64,000 bases of DNA from Leishmania donovani (lineage: Eukaryota; Euglenozoa; Kinetoplastea; Trypanosomatida; Trypanosomatidae): assembly GCF_000227135.1 (NCBI RefSeq), contig NC_018246.1, positions 510,055-574,054 of the forward strand. Reading direction: 5' to 3'. This document shows positions 1-11,252 of the stretch, piece after piece. Each line of letters begins with the position of its first letter. Positions within the stretch are counted from its first letter, which is position 1. The notes beneath the pieces were generated by a model that saw only the letters and a list, made by a program, of their open reading frames with translations, did no database searches and had not been told where the DNA came from. The translations under genes were made by a program, and so were the position numbers.

Positions 1-6
1 GCACCC

Positions 7-2979
7 ATGAGTTACACCACCTCACACCTCTTTAACTTTCCTTCGTCGTCGTCTTGCACTCGCCCTCTTGCACACCTCTCTGCTGGTGCGCCTGTGAGCC
101 CCATGACATCCACAGCCTCACTGGCATCCCCTCCGATGCAGCCGAGCTCTCCCCCGGCTGGGCCCTCTGTGGGCCCCCAACAGCTCGCGAATCGACGTCA
201 AATCGTGCCTCTCCTAAGCAGCAGTGCCGGTGACGGCGATGCCGTTGTGCCGCAGCCGTCGGCAGGCACGCCGGGGACGGTGCCGCGGAAAGCCTCCTAC
301 ACCGCTAACCTCGAAGCGCAGGTGCGCGTCCTGGAGCAGGAGGTGCGCCTCCTGCGCACTGGACTGGAGCAGAACGAGAAACTGCGGCACGCCTCCGCAA
401 CTGCTGCGCCGCTGCCGCAACGCTCCCCATCGTCGAAGCGAGTCCATTTCGGCCCGTCATCGGTCGTTGTGCTGTCCCAGCCACCACGGCCGGCGAGCGC
501 GTCCTCCACTGTGGCCACGGAAGTAGACGGTCGTCCTCGCCTTGCGTTCGGGCAACGTGTCAGCGCGACGCACTCACGGATCGCGGCATGCGGCCCTCCT
601 CATGCGGATACTTTGCAATCACGTCGCATGGCAAGTCTCGGCAAGCCCGCCCGTACGAGCACGCGGTCTGCATCAGTGTCCTCGTCCTCTCCTGCACCAG
701 CTACCTCCACCACCTCAGTAAACCTCTCGCCGGCCCCCGCCTCCCTGCGCGGAGGCAACACCAACGGCATCCCTCTGCAAGGTGCCGCCACTGGTGGTAC
801 GCTCGTCACCCCCGTCACCGCGGACGCGCAGCCTCCCGCCTCCTCACTCACTGGCCCCTCCTCTGTGTCTCCAGCGGCGGCGACGGTGTGGGCATCGACT
901 GACCCGAGCCTGCTCTGGCCACGCGCAGCAGCGGCCGCGACCGGCACTCTTGCGAACGCGTCGGATCTTTCCCGCTACCCATTCCGGGCCATGACTACCT
1001 CCTCGCCGGCGGCAGCACCCACGCCAGTGATTCCAGAGCCACCTGTCATGAGTAGTGCGCAGGTCGTCAGCGCTCCTGTAGGTACAGCCAGCGCCGCTGC
1101 ATCACCCATTGTAGTAGCGATGAGCAGCGAGGGACATCCCCTGACATCCTTGCCGCAGCGAGCAACGCCCGCTTCAGGTCCGGTAACTGACGCAACGCCC
1201 TCCCCTGCTGCAGTGCCGGCCGCTCCGCCAGCGACCCCGCCACCTGCTGCAGACATCGCACTCGCCGCTGCCAGCCCGCTTGCCCGTGCCACGGCGCTGC
1301 CTCCCTCCGTGAGTGCCACCGCTACGCCCGCAGGGTCTTCATCCCCAGCTGCAGGGCCGGCCACAGTGGCACAACTAGAAACAGAAGTGCTGTCCCTGCG
1401 GGACGCGCTCGCGCAGCGAGAAGCCCTCTTGCACCGCGTGTTGCTGGAACTTCACGACAGAAACGGCAGCGGCGGCGCTTGCCGTCAGGGTTCGCCGGCG
1501 AGAGGAGAGACGCCACCGCGCCAACGTCAAGGCACCGGTGCAGCCGTGGCGGCGCCGGGGGAGAGGGAGCGACAGCAGAGCCGGCAGGCCATGCGGATTT
1601 TGACCGAAGAATTGTTTGCCGTGCAGACCCAACTGAGCCACGCTCGAGCCTCGCATCAGCTGGTCGTCGCTGAGCTTCATACATGTCGTCAGCAGGCTCA
1701 TCAAGTGCCGCCACTGCAGAAGCAGCGAGCAGCAGCAGCAGCACCAGAGGAGACTCCTCCTGCTGGGACGTCGCAGCCGTCGTCAGGCCCTCTCCAAAAG
1801 CAACTCGACGTCGCTCTCAAGAAGCTGAAAGCGTGGGAGGACTGGTATGCGACAAGCGCCACCGCAGCAGGAGATGAAGCTGCGGGTGTCACCGCAGGCA
1901 ACAGCAACGCTATCCCCAGCGCGAAGGATGCATTCTCTTCGTCGCGGCAGCAGCCACCGTCGAAGGCGAACAATGCAGAGCAGTCGGCTGGGGCAGCAGT
2001 GGCAACCACAGGCCCTCACAACAGGAAAGGCAGCCCCGAAAAAGAGAAGCGCGCGCACAAGACGACAGCACCGGGCTGGTGTCCGCACTGCGGCATCGCC
2101 CTGCCAGCAGCACCATCAGTTCTGAAAAAGAGTAGCAGAGTCGGCAGTGGGGTTGTGCCGTGCGGTGTCGGGCTGCCTGGGCTCGCACCGGCATCCGCCA
2201 CATCCGATCTTCCAGCCTACTACGCATCTCTGTCCTCCCCCTCCGCACTCTTACCGCAGAGGCCGCCTGCTGCGGCACCATCAGCGCCGTACGTGTCGGC
2301 ATACGCACTAGATTCCGCCATGTTCCACCACCTGACGAGCCAGTTCGGCGGCAGTGGCGCCGGGGTTAACGGCAGCGCTGGAGCGGAGCCAGAGGCGGCA
2401 AACAAGATGTCAGGCGGGGCGGCAACCCCACCGCCACCGCCGCCAGAGGCAGCGTCGTCGCCGTCCTCTCCCACGCAGGCTAATGAAACCAAAGGCAAGT
2501 CGAGAAGTGCGCATGTATCGGAAAAAGCGTACGCGGCCACGGCGCATCAAAACAGCCACACCGGTGCCTGTGGCGCGTCTCCGATGTGGGCGGTGCCGAT
2601 AAGTGGGACCAGCACCGCCGGCGTGAGTGGTGTCAAAGGAGGTGCTCGTGAGAGAGCCATGCAAGCTGCGTTCATGGGCGGCAGAGCGGCGAGCGTCCCC
2701 TATGTCTCCCCGTACTGCGACCGCCTCGACCACGCGCAGCAGCAGGCCTACCGCGCTCAGCGGTATGTCACGCAGCTCGCCCGCGAAGCGGCGGTGCGGG
2801 AGCTCGCAGAGGCAGAACGGCAGGTGGCAGAGCAGCGCCTCTCCTTCTGGAAGCATCATCATCCAAGCTCACACGACCTGTCCGCCACGTCACCAACTCC
2901 GCCTTCCCTCGCGTCGTGCTCCTCCACGCCAGGCGGGCCGCCCAGTGCAGCAGTGTGCAAACAAGAGGTTGTTGAGTGA
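7..2979 (+). CDS. Large low-complexity coiled-coil hypothetical protein (990 aa)
   Basis: I do not recognise this protein. The ATG at 7 opens a 990-codon frame ending in TGA at 2977-2979; only two codons precede it in the window, so a longer 5' end cannot be excluded. Most of the chain is Ala/Ser/Pro/Thr-rich and probably disordered. Short heptad-like segments stand out near residues 98-125, 453-485, 527-562 and 919-952, suggesting coiled-coil or oligomerisation modules. A single CPHC motif lies near residue 692 in a basic stretch, but no second cysteine pair is visible, so a zinc finger is not supported. It is the first gene of the + strand cluster. Leishmania-type third-position GC bias and the uninterrupted length support it being real. 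A cytoskeletal or scaffold role is only a guess. Confidence 0.8.
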   Translation: MSYTTSHLFNFPSSSSCTRPLAHLSAGAPVSPMTSTASLASPPMQPSSPPAGPSVGPQQLANRRQIVPLLSSSAGDGDAVVPQPSAGTPGTVPRKASYTANLEAQVRVLEQEVRLLRTGLEQNEKLRHASATAAPLPQRSPSSKRVHFGPSSVVVLSQPPRPASASSTVATEVDGRPRLAFGQRVSATHSRIAACGPPHADTLQSRRMASLGKPARTSTRSASVSSSSPAPATSTTSVNLSPAPASLRGGNTNGIPLQGAATGGTLVTPVTADAQPPASSLTGPSSVSPAAATVWASTDPSLLWPRAAAAATGTLANASDLSRYPFRAMTTSSPAAAPTPVIPEPPVMSSAQVVSAPVGTASAAASPIVVAMSSEGHPLTSLPQRATPASGPVTDATPSPAAVPAAPPATPPPAADIALAAASPLARATALPPSVSATATPAGSSSPAAGPATVAQLETEVLSLRDALAQREALLHRVLLELHDRNGSGGACRQGSPARGETPPRQRQGTGAAVAAPGERERQQSRQAMRILTEELFAVQTQLSHARASHQLVVAELHTCRQQAHQVPPLQKQRAAAAAPEETPPAGTSQPSSGPLQKQLDVALKKLKAWEDWYATSATAAGDEAAGVTAGNSNAIPSAKDAFSSSRQQPPSKANNAEQSAGAAVATTGPHNRKGSPEKEKRAHKTTAPGWCPHCGIALPAAPSVLKKSSRVGSGVVPCGVGLPGLAPASATSDLPAYYASLSSPSALLPQRPPAAAPSAPYVSAYALDSAMFHHLTSQFGGSGAGVNGSAGAEPEAANKMSGGAATPPPPPPEAASSPSSPTQANETKGKSRSAHVSEKAYAATAHQNSHTGACGASPMWAVPISGTSTAGVSGVKGGARERAMQAAFMGGRAASVPYVSPYCDRLDHAQQQAYRAQRYVTQLAREAAVRELAEAERQVAEQRLSFWKHHHPSSHDLSATSPTPPSLASCSSTPGGPPSAAVCKQEVVE

Positions 2980-4000
2980 GCGGATGCCTGGATGGTGTTC
3001 GCATGGTGGGCGTCCTTCGCGTAGGCATACGTACCGCCAATAAACGCTCAGCTGAAGCGCAGTGATGGCGTGAGAGACGACCAGCAGAGGGCTTGCGCGT
3101 ACATGCGTACGTCACGGTCGGTCTGGGGTGCGCAGGGACTACTCCCCCCCCCCCTCCCTACCTCCATCCCACCATTGCTGCCCTTGATGCTTGTTGGAAA
3201 GGGGGGAGTTTCTCTTGCGTTTTTTTTTATAGAGAGAGATGTCTGCGCTCGGTTACTTTGTTTAGCGTCTAGCACACGGAGAACGCGTCCGCCTGATGGT
3301 GTCAACGCGCGCGTGACGGTGTGGATGCGGCCACCGGCCAGAGCGAACCGACGCGCGTGGGAGCGCCAGAGGTGGAGCAGAGAGGAGGCGTAGATGGGAA
3401 CAGACACCCATGTGTGTGCGTGGGCGTGCGTATAGGGCGGGTAAGTGAGCGTGAGGGATGCTTGTGCAGACGGTAGTGGAAGGCGCGGGGAAGTGCTGCG
3501 CTCACGAGCTGCGCGTGCAGTGGCGATTGTAATCTCTGTCTCCGAAGCTCCCGCGGTGTTCTCCGGCTGTACGCACGTGGTGCCCTTGGTCGTGTGTTCC
3601 TTCTCCTTCCACTGTTACTTCTCCTATGCGCCGTCGGCACGTCCCCTTCTATGGCACGAGACGCTGCTGTGCGCACAGGGCACATGCTCACCTGCCCATG
3701 CGTGCGCACACGCGCAAACGGAGAAGCGCAAACATGCTGTGCGCTTCCCTGCGCACGCAAGTCGAACGCTCGACCAGAGCGGACATGAATGGCCCCCAGG
3801 CGTGCCCCAACATCATTAGCGGGTGTATAGAGCGAAGCTCTGACCTCTTTTTTCCAACCGCACCACCACACCATACTGAAGCCGAGACGTATCCGACGTT
3901 GTATACAAGGCAGCGAGAATGCAGAGGCGTCTGCGCGAGCGTTCGCATGTTACTGCCATCAGTCGACCGGCTTGCGCCTGTGCACGGGTCAGGCCGTGTG

Positions 4001-4031
<31 letters not shown>

Positions 4032-4556
4032 CTGTGTGTGCCTGTCTCTCTGAAGGCGATGGGCACACCTGGGACATGGATTCCTAGAAGCATACCCTTC
4101 GCATGCGCATCACTCCTTTCTGGTCCTTCTTCACCACGACCGTCACCCCTCCTGCATCTACCTATTCTCTTCGCCCTTTCTGTGCGGGCGTCCGTGCGTG
4201 TCTTCTGCTATGTTGCGTGGGTTGGTGACGCGCTGTCGTGGTGTGGCTTCGGCTCTTGCACCCGCATGAGCGAGCACCTGCAGCTCAGAAACTGCGAGCC
4301 AATCAGACCTACACAGAGATAGAGAGAGAGCCGGTATACTGTGTCGCCTGTACGGGAAGCGAGCCGCCTTGGATGGACCAGTGAAGTTTAGGCTTGAGAC
4401 GGAGCGTTGCAACAAAAAAAAAAGAAAGGTCACGCCGATCTCCCAGCACATCACCGTTCTGTGCCTGCACCCGCAACAACACCGTCACGAACGGTTATCT
4501 TCGTAGCTGCACCACTCTTCCACAAGCACATGCATACGCGCACGCACGACACTCAC
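2980..4556. other. Intergenic/UTR spacer
   Basis: No gene is seen. The spacer contains poly-C and poly-T tracts, a TG repeat at about 4005-4040, and short frames I take as chance. It should hold the 3' UTR of the gene before and the splice acceptor of the gene after. Confidence 0.7.
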
Positions 4557-7500
4557 ATGAGCGATGGGCGGTCCTTCTGGTTTTCTGACCTCCTGCGCCA
4601 TGGCAGCCATGAGAAGAGTGAGTTGAGAGGTGGTGGCCACTCCGACAGCAGCGACAGCAGTGACCGAGCGACGGAAGTCTTTTACGATCATCAATCCGGC
4701 CTGCCGCAACATGAGCCAACAGGCCCCTCCACCGCTCGAAGCGGCGACAGTCTTGCCCACCAGTCTCTCCGGCTCATCCCGGGGGGCCAGCAACAGCAGC
4801 AGCAGCAGCCACCAACCAAGCAAGTGCCCTCTGCGTCTCCGACTTCCTCCCTAGATGACGCGCGTAAAGGCAGCGTTGACAGCTTCCCTGCCAGCACCTT
4901 TGCCTCAACGGCGTCGGGTGCAACGTCGTCCGCGTTGGTTGGCACGGTGGATGAGGCGGTGGTCACGATGGACCACGCCGTCCGTGTTCCGTCTGCCCTG
5001 CGTGGTGCTGGTCGCCGAACCATGTTCGACGTTCTCGTCGACGTCGCAGCACGACAGCGACGACAGGAACAGCGGCAGTCGCAACCGCAGGAGTCTGCGG
5101 AGGGTAAGAGCCTCGCCAGCAAACCTAGCACCACCACCAGAGATGCTCAGGTGCTGGCGCCGCACCCGTCCGGTACCGCAGCGTCGTCGCTGGTCGTCGC
5201 CTCCTCTGCGCGAGAAGTGACGTATCAGATGCTCTTTCCTCGAGCTGCAGTTGCTGCGGCTGCGGCGCGCATGTCTTCATCGGGCCCGACTACTCCCCCC
5301 GCGGTGGGCTCGACGCGAGAGCTGGGCAAGGCATACACCCTTGCGGCAGCTCCTCCAGCTGCTGCATCTGCGGCGGAGCCGCCTTCGCCGAGCAGAAGCG
5401 AGCGCATACACAGGTACACCTCGCCAGTCTCTCACCGTTCGCCTCCACTGTCCTCTCCGCCGCCGCCTGAGCGGGCGAAGCCGGACCGCCGCCTGCGTCA
5501 TCTTCTGCCAGCGCACTTGCGCGGCTGCCCAGCTGCGTCGCAGAGCGCCGATGACAACTCACACAGGCACCAGCTGCAGACAGCGCGGCAGCACGAGGCC
5601 AACTGCCCGCCGGCTCGGCATGCAGGTCATCGCGCCGAAGTTTCGGCTCTGGATGTGTCGGATATCTCCAGCATCAGCAGCTGCAGCGAAGACGATACTG
5701 CAACGCCTGGCATGCGACATCCGCCGCCTCACCGAGGAACGAGGCGAAATGCGGCCGAACCCTCAGCTGCCGCGTCTACGTCGCATCCGCAGGCGCCAAC
5801 AGCGGTCGCACGGCCGACACTGCTTTCCAGGCTCATCGACGGTGGCGCCGAAGAACTCGTGCGCCTCAGCCACCACCGTGAGGGACGCGACCGAGGAGAG
5901 CCAGATCGGCCGCAAGGGGCGGCCAAAGAACCAAAAACGAGGTGGGCGCTGCTGGAGCACGTGCTCATGGGAACGGCCGGGGCGGCGGCGTCATCATCGC
6001 ACGCAGGCAGGCCGAAACTTGCGGGTGACCGCCACCGCCGCAGGCGCAGCCGACACCATCGTGTAGGTCGTACCACTAACAGTGGCAGCTCAGAGAGGAG
6101 CACAACACACAGCAGGACCACCGACGCCTCTGCATCAGACCCGGACAGCACGAGCAGCCGCGGAGAAGACTTCGGGCACGATGGTGGCGGTGTTGTCGAT
6201 CTCCGCAGGGACCTCGACGACGAAGTGCCGCAGTGGGTGAGGCAGCACGAAGCCGCCCGCGAACGCCTCGCCCAGTTGCAGCAGCAGCAGCAGCAGTTCT
6301 CCTGGGCTTCACCGACATTCAGCAACGCGCACATGCTCGCCACCGCGCGAGTGGCGGCAGCGGACAAGGCCCGGGCGCAGGTGGCGACGACTGCGGCAGC
6401 ATCGCAGGCGTTCTTCGGCAAACCGCGGATTTTCTATCCTTCGTCGATGGCGCGGCGCACGCCGAGTGCGGCGTCATACGCGGCTAGCGGACTCGCAGGT
6501 GGTGTGGCTGCTTGGTCGACTGTGAGTGACGTGGGCCGAGGCCGGCACGACACCCGAAGCGCGCTCACTGCAGTAGCGACTGCCGCCGGTGTGCCGCGAT
6601 CCCTGCTCGCGTTTTGGAAGGAAGGAAAGCGCCTGCTGAAGCAGCGCTCCTCCAACGCGACAGCGGTGGCCGTGGTCGAGTACTTGTGGCAGCGCTTTCA
6701 GGCGTGGAAGCCGTGTGGGTTGCGGCTGTTGCATCGGCTGCACAGCGGCTTCTGCTCCTGTGAAGCTGCAGCACCGCCAGCGGGGTCGTCCCTGTCGCGT
6801 GCCGAGCACGAGAGTGGTCCCGGCCGCCTCCTGGTGAACCCGGCGTGCGATGATGCTGTGGAAGATGCCGGCGGGCCCATCGAAGACATATCGGGCACCA
6901 CCAGCAGCGATGACGACGGAGGCCACGCCTCTGCCGTGCAGAGCAAACCGGCACGGAAACCACGCAGAGTCAGCAAGCAGGCATCGCCGCAGAGGCGTTC
7001 ACGCGGCACCACCGGTGGAGGTAGCGACGCAACGGACGGGGCAAGCGCACAAAACAAAGACGAAGGGAAAGCAGGCGATGCTGCCGCAGCCGTCGCCGCC
7101 GCCGAGGCGGGCGGCGGCAGTGACGAGGGTATCGAGCTGCAGATGAAGGTGCGCTACATGGAGTCCGCCTTCAACGTCGTGGCCGTGCATGGTGAGCTCA
7201 CCTATGCGAGCGAAGGCGCCTGCGCGCGTCTGGGACTTGCTTATCCTCTTCCTCCCTCCCCTCCCTGCTGGTCACCACGCATCAGCGGTCGTGCAGACGA
7301 CGCTGAAACGACGCCAGCAGAGCAACAGCGACGGTGGACGTTCCTCGTTCCGGAGCCGGCGCTCACGCAGGTGCCGGTGCTGCTGCAGGAGTACCTCTAC
7401 CTCGCGCCACCCTACACCGTCCTTCGCGAGGTGCAGACTGTCCTCTCCAGCTATAACTTCACAACAGACGCGCTGCTGCGGCAACACGCGGCGGAGGAAA

Positions 7501-9866
7501 AAGCCGCTCAAGAAGAAAGGCAGCGACGGCGCGCGCTCGACGCGTCCAACGTAGCCGGTGTGGCGGCGCAGAAGACGAACGCATCGTTGACGACGGCTGC
7601 AGTAGCGGGTCGCGCAGCGGCCGATGCCTTTTTGGAGGGGCACATTCTAGACCGTGGCGACGGAGAGTCTGGTGGTCGTCAACGTGGGGTTAGCCCGACC
7701 CGCAGCGGATCGCTGCGCAACAGCGCTGCCGCGAGTGCACCCACCCGCTGGTGGGCAGCGCTGGAGGGGAACGACGAGACCTCTGTCGTCCGCGAAGCCG
7801 CCTCGATCCACACACGGGCACCGGCTGACCATGCAGACGCTCCCGTAGCGAATCGCTCCCCAACATCCTTGCGCCGAGAGTTCGGTGGTGAGCCGGTGAA
7901 CCTCGGCCCGACACGCCCGGGTCGGGCGACGCCGCTGAAGCACCCCCAACGCCGGCAGTGGCCCGTGGAGGACGAGGAGGACACCCACCTGCGAATCCAG
8001 TCAGCTGACGGCGTGGAAGGCCACACCCCAACCGCAGTGAGGCAGTGCGGCAGCGGTTGTGCGGGAGCGTCCCCAGAGCCGCACCAGCCACCCGTCTCTC
8101 GCTTCCCACCACCACTACCACCGCCACTGAGCGATGCCGAAAATGGGTGTGACGCCGTCAACGATGAGGCACAGTGGCTACAAGGCGTCCCGTCCGAACA
8201 GCCAACCGTGTCCCCGTCCTATGTACGCGCGAGTACCGCCAGCGTCAACTCGATTTCCATCGACGGGTTCTACGACCCGCTCGCGATGCCCGCACTGCCG
8301 ACAACGGGCGCCAAGAGGGGGATAGCGGCAGCGTGGGGCGCCAACGAAAGGCGAGGTGACGGTGGCGGCAGCGGCACGAACGGGTTGGCCATCGCCACCG
8401 CAGACGTGACGACGGTGCTCACCAGAGAATCGAGGCACGGCGCTGGCCGTGAGTTTGTGCCAGAGGACGCGTTGGAGCGCGGACTCGCTGCGGGGCCTCG
8501 GCAACTGCCGATCCCGCCTCAGATGACCGCGCGTCCGAGCAACAGCCTCCGCTCGCCCGGAGAAGTCGAGCCAGCTGCCGGTGTGTTTGGCGCTGTTGTC
8601 GGGGAGGATGCTCGGGGCCGTGGTGGCAACGCGCTCTCCAATGAAATGTCTACCGTGACAGCAGCAGCCATCTCGGCGGACCCGTTGATGGATCATCGCG
8701 TTGGGGGTGGCTTCCCGCGCGGCCCGACAGCTGACTGGGACATCCCTGTCGAGGTCCTCTTTGCGCTGAGCGGCGGCAGCGGTCAATGGCGGGAACGATC
8801 TGAACAGCCTTTGCGACATACGCGGCGGCACCGCGATGCCGAAGTCGGCAGTGTAAGAAAGGAAGATGAAGATGACGATGACGGAGCTCCTGTGGTGCAG
8901 CAAGGCCTCGCAGGTGCCCGTAGCCAGGCCATCACTTCTGCACGGTTCGCGCAAAAGCCAGTGCACGCGCACAAGCGCCACCGACACGAAACCCGCACGA
9001 GCGACGGCGCCTTCGAATTTACCGCGCGTGGTGGGGCGTCCAGTGCGTTGGGCAGTGCCGCTGCGTCGCAGCTCGCCTCGCAGAGGATCCCGCCGAGCGC
9101 AACCTTTTCGTTTCCGACCCCGCGTTGGCGATCCGCGTCCGCTGCGTCTTCGCTCGTCTCATCTGCAGCGCCGTCATCCAGTAGTCCTTCTTCTTTGTCA
9201 GAGCCGGAGGACGGGGACGACGACGGTGTGAAAGGCGGCGGCACTGCCCATGCAGCCCGGAAACCGTGCTGGAAGGTGAACGTGAATGGAGCAGTACGCT
9301 GGCCGCGTCATGGTACTCGTCGCAGTGAACGCGATGGAGTCTTCGTCAGACGCCAGCAGCAGCAGCAAGAGCGGTGGATCCGCGAGCTCTGGGGCCGCGG
9401 GAAGCAGAACAGCGAACCCTCCGTCTCGCCTGCTGCGCCATCCTCTGTCTCTGCACCGGCTCATGCGCTGGCCGGCCCCTCTCCATGCAGCCAGCATCAG
9501 CAGCAGACATCGCAGTGGCACAGGCAAGCTATAATGTGCACATCAAAGCCTCTCTCCTCGGCTGTTGATGCATCGATATCGGCGATGCGTGCGGCGAGCG
9601 CTTCCGCCAGAGCGGCGCCAATAACGAGCGAAACGGGCGGCAACGCCGCGATGAACTCTGCGCCACGATCTTCGCCGCTCCCAGACGAGGATAGTGCCGC
9701 CATCGCATCGCACGCTGACCCTCTGACGAGCCTCAGCTCTCTGGAGGCGATTGTCCGTGGTGTTCCAAGCGTGCCAGTGCTGCACCAAGCCGAGGATGCA
9801 GACGCGAGTACCGCCACAGCAAGCTTCTTCGCTCTGGAAGACGTTTACTTGAGCGATACTGATTGA
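4557..9866 (+). CDS. Very large hypothetical protein (1769 aa), low complexity with two ordered blocks
   Basis: I do not recognise this protein. The frame is open from 4407, but the first 50 codons (Lys run, His/Thr-rich) read like translated leader, so I choose the ATG at 4557, which begins MSDGRSFWF. The protein is rich in Ser, Ala, Arg and acidic clusters. It has a polyglutamine run near residues 78-84 encoded by CAG/CAA repeats and an Arg/His-rich patch near 491-502. Two stretches look folded: about residues 628-742 (aromatic and Leu-rich, around KEGKRLLKQ) and about 858-1000 (around FNVVAVHGELTYAS and YLYLAPPYTVLREV, followed by a charged helix). The frame ends with an acidic tail at 9866. 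No catalytic motif is visible. It could be a regulatory or scaffold protein; the function is unknown. Confidence 0.8.
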   Translation: MSDGRSFWFSDLLRHGSHEKSELRGGGHSDSSDSSDRATEVFYDHQSGLPQHEPTGPSTARSGDSLAHQSLRLIPGGQQQQQQQPPTKQVPSASPTSSLDDARKGSVDSFPASTFASTASGATSSALVGTVDEAVVTMDHAVRVPSALRGAGRRTMFDVLVDVAARQRRQEQRQSQPQESAEGKSLASKPSTTTRDAQVLAPHPSGTAASSLVVASSAREVTYQMLFPRAAVAAAAARMSSSGPTTPPAVGSTRELGKAYTLAAAPPAAASAAEPPSPSRSERIHRYTSPVSHRSPPLSSPPPPERAKPDRRLRHLLPAHLRGCPAASQSADDNSHRHQLQTARQHEANCPPARHAGHRAEVSALDVSDISSISSCSEDDTATPGMRHPPPHRGTRRNAAEPSAAASTSHPQAPTAVARPTLLSRLIDGGAEELVRLSHHREGRDRGEPDRPQGAAKEPKTRWALLEHVLMGTAGAAASSSHAGRPKLAGDRHRRRRSRHHRVGRTTNSGSSERSTTHSRTTDASASDPDSTSSRGEDFGHDGGGVVDLRRDLDDEVPQWVRQHEAARERLAQLQQQQQQFSWASPTFSNAHMLATARVAAADKARAQVATTAAASQAFFGKPRIFYPSSMARRTPSAASYAASGLAGGVAAWSTVSDVGRGRHDTRSALTAVATAAGVPRSLLAFWKEGKRLLKQRSSNATAVAVVEYLWQRFQAWKPCGLRLLHRLHSGFCSCEAAAPPAGSSLSRAEHESGPGRLLVNPACDDAVEDAGGPIEDISGTTSSDDDGGHASAVQSKPARKPRRVSKQASPQRRSRGTTGGGSDATDGASAQNKDEGKAGDAAAAVAAAEAGGGSDEGIELQMKVRYMESAFNVVAVHGELTYASEGACARLGLAYPLPPSPPCWSPRISGRADDAETTPAEQQRRWTFLVPEPALTQVPVLLQEYLYLAPPYTVLREVQTVLSSYNFTTDALLRQHAAEEKAAQEERQRRRALDASNVAGVAAQKTNASLTTAAVAGRAAADAFLEGHILDRGDGESGGRQRGVSPTRSGSLRNSAAASAPTRWWAALEGNDETSVVREAASIHTRAPADHADAPVANRSPTSLRREFGGEPVNLGPTRPGRATPLKHPQRRQWPVEDEEDTHLRIQSADGVEGHTPTAVRQCGSGCAGASPEPHQPPVSRFPPPLPPPLSDAENGCDAVNDEAQWLQGVPSEQPTVSPSYVRASTASVNSISIDGFYDPLAMPALPTTGAKRGIAAAWGANERRGDGGGSGTNGLAIATADVTTVLTRESRHGAGREFVPEDALERGLAAGPRQLPIPPQMTARPSNSLRSPGEVEPAAGVFGAVVGEDARGRGGNALSNEMSTVTAAAISADPLMDHRVGGGFPRGPTADWDIPVEVLFALSGGSGQWRERSEQPLRHTRRHRDAEVGSVRKEDEDDDDGAPVVQQGLAGARSQAITSARFAQKPVHAHKRHRHETRTSDGAFEFTARGGASSALGSAAASQLASQRIPPSATFSFPTPRWRSASAASSLVSSAAPSSSSPSSLSEPEDGDDDGVKGGGTAHAARKPCWKVNVNGAVRWPRHGTRRSERDGVFVRRQQQQQERWIRELWGRGKQNSEPSVSPAAPSSVSAPAHALAGPSPCSQHQQQTSQWHRQAIMCTSKPLSSAVDASISAMRAASASARAAPITSETGGNAAMNSAPRSSPLPDEDSAAIASHADPLTSLSSLEAIVRGVPSVPVLHQAEDADASTATASFFALEDVYLSDTD

Positions 9867-10859
9867 CAGCGTTGCACGAGCGCGGGGCGCATATACAGAT
9901 ATACATCCAGAGAAGCCTGCCGACATCCGCGCGCGCGTGCGATAGAGAGAGGGAGGGGGAAGGGTATGCGTATGTGTCTACCCCTCTCCCTCCACTCTAT
10001 CTGCATCGGCGCATCCAGCGTGCGGCACACTTCTCAGTCGTCTTGGTGCCCTTCTGTCTGCTGCTCTTCTCTTCATGTATATATATATATATGTGTGTGT
10101 GTGTTGGGCCTGGCGGCCCTCCCCACAACCACCCCCTCTTGCTGCGGCTACGCGCATAAGCGCGACAACCGAAGAAGGGCAGGAAAAATCGTGGCGCACA
10201 AGAGAAAGACAGAAGGGGAGGAGGGCAGCTTAGACCGCGCTGCGCATAGATGTTCGAGAGGGCGATGCTGCCGGCGTGCACGTCCCACACGCGCGTCTCG
10301 ATTCCTCTCCGCCAGCAAAGAGACATGCCTGCTCACGCGGCGCATGGGAAGGGTCGCCGGCATATGGAACGCCGCGTCAGTGTCGCTTTTTCCGTTGGAG
10401 CCACCCTCCCCCTCGCACGCTCTTCTCGCTGAGCTCAGCGAGTCCGAAGGCGACTGGAAGAACGCCAAAAGTCAATGATGCGGCTCTCTGCTAGTAGCCA
10501 CGGAAACCCACTCGCTCATGCATACACGCGCGCACATAGATGTCGAATGGGCGGCACAGATCAGCAACAACAACCGTCACCTGCGCACCGGCACGCCCCT
10601 CCCCCTCTTTCCCCCTTCCAACTTCGCCTTCTCTCTTCGCCCGTCGTTTCTATCCTCCTTACCTGTGTGTGCATGTGTGTGTGTGTGTGTGTGTGTCCAA
10701 ACATCTACTCACGAGCCAACGCGGATATCGAAGCTCCGTAGCGCACTCGCTCTCTAGTTTTCTTGTCGGTCATACCACGCTCGTGCGTTCGCTCGCTTGT
10801 TCGGAGCGCTCTCTTCTTGTATTCGCATCCGCAGACTCCACATACAGCACACACGCGCC
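9867..10859. other. Intergenic/UTR spacer
   Basis: No gene is seen. It holds an AT/GT dinucleotide tract at about 10077-10104, a TG tract at about 10673-10696, and the pyrimidine tract preceding the COX19-like gene. Confidence 0.7.
10798..10834 (+). promoter_or_regulatory. Predicted trans-splice acceptor for the COX19-like gene
   Basis: A CT-rich tract is followed by CAG ending at 10834, the first AG downstream. This would leave a 25-nt 5' UTR, and it excludes the upstream in-frame ATG at 10797 from the mature mRNA. Confidence 0.55.
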
Positions 10860-11252
10860 ATGGCGAACGGTGTGACGGCCAACAGCATGCGAGTGACGGC
10901 GAAGCCGCCAGACCTCGGCTCCTTTCCGCTCGATCACTACCGTGAGTGCAAGAGCGAGATCGAGAAGTACTATGCTTGCTTGAAGGAAAACAACTACATG
11001 ACGCCCATGTGCCGCGATCCGGTTCGCGAGTACCTCGAGTGCCGCATGGACCGTGGGCTCATGAAGAAGACCGATGTGAAGAGCTTCGGCATTCCGGAGA
11101 CGGAGTTTGTGCCGACGAAGCAGCACCGCATCGACTTGAAGGAGCAGTGGTTGCGACAGAAAATGAACCAGATAGGCGTGGTCGGGGTGGAGAACTACAT
11201 ACGCGATGACCTGGATACGCCGGACGGGTATGAGAAGGAGAAGGGGGCCTGA
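10860..11252 (+). CDS. COX19: COX19-like twin-CX9C mitochondrial assembly protein
   Basis: This 130-residue protein has the coiled-coil-helix-coiled-coil-helix fold signature of the COX17/COX19/MIA40-substrate group. C30-x9-C40 and C51-x9-C61 are exact CX9C pairs, set in the COX19-like context FPLDHYREC...YYACLKENN...CRDPVREYLECRM. Family members work in the mitochondrial intermembrane space, are oxidised by the MIA pathway, and support copper delivery and assembly of cytochrome c oxidase. I choose the ATG at 10860 over the in-frame one at 10797 because the best splice acceptor lies between them and because family members begin close to this motif. A charged C-terminal tail of about 65 residues extends past the CHCH domain. 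Another COX19/CMC-type CHCH protein is the main alternative. Confidence 0.85.
   Translation: MANGVTANSMRVTAKPPDLGSFPLDHYRECKSEIEKYYACLKENNYMTPMCRDPVREYLECRMDRGLMKKTDVKSFGIPETEFVPTKQHRIDLKEQWLRQKMNQIGVVGVENYIRDDLDTPDGYEKEKGA

Noticed and set aside
8178..8987. 269-codon minus-strand open frame inside the 1769-aa gene
   Set aside because: Antisense shadow with no recognisable domain or splice context.
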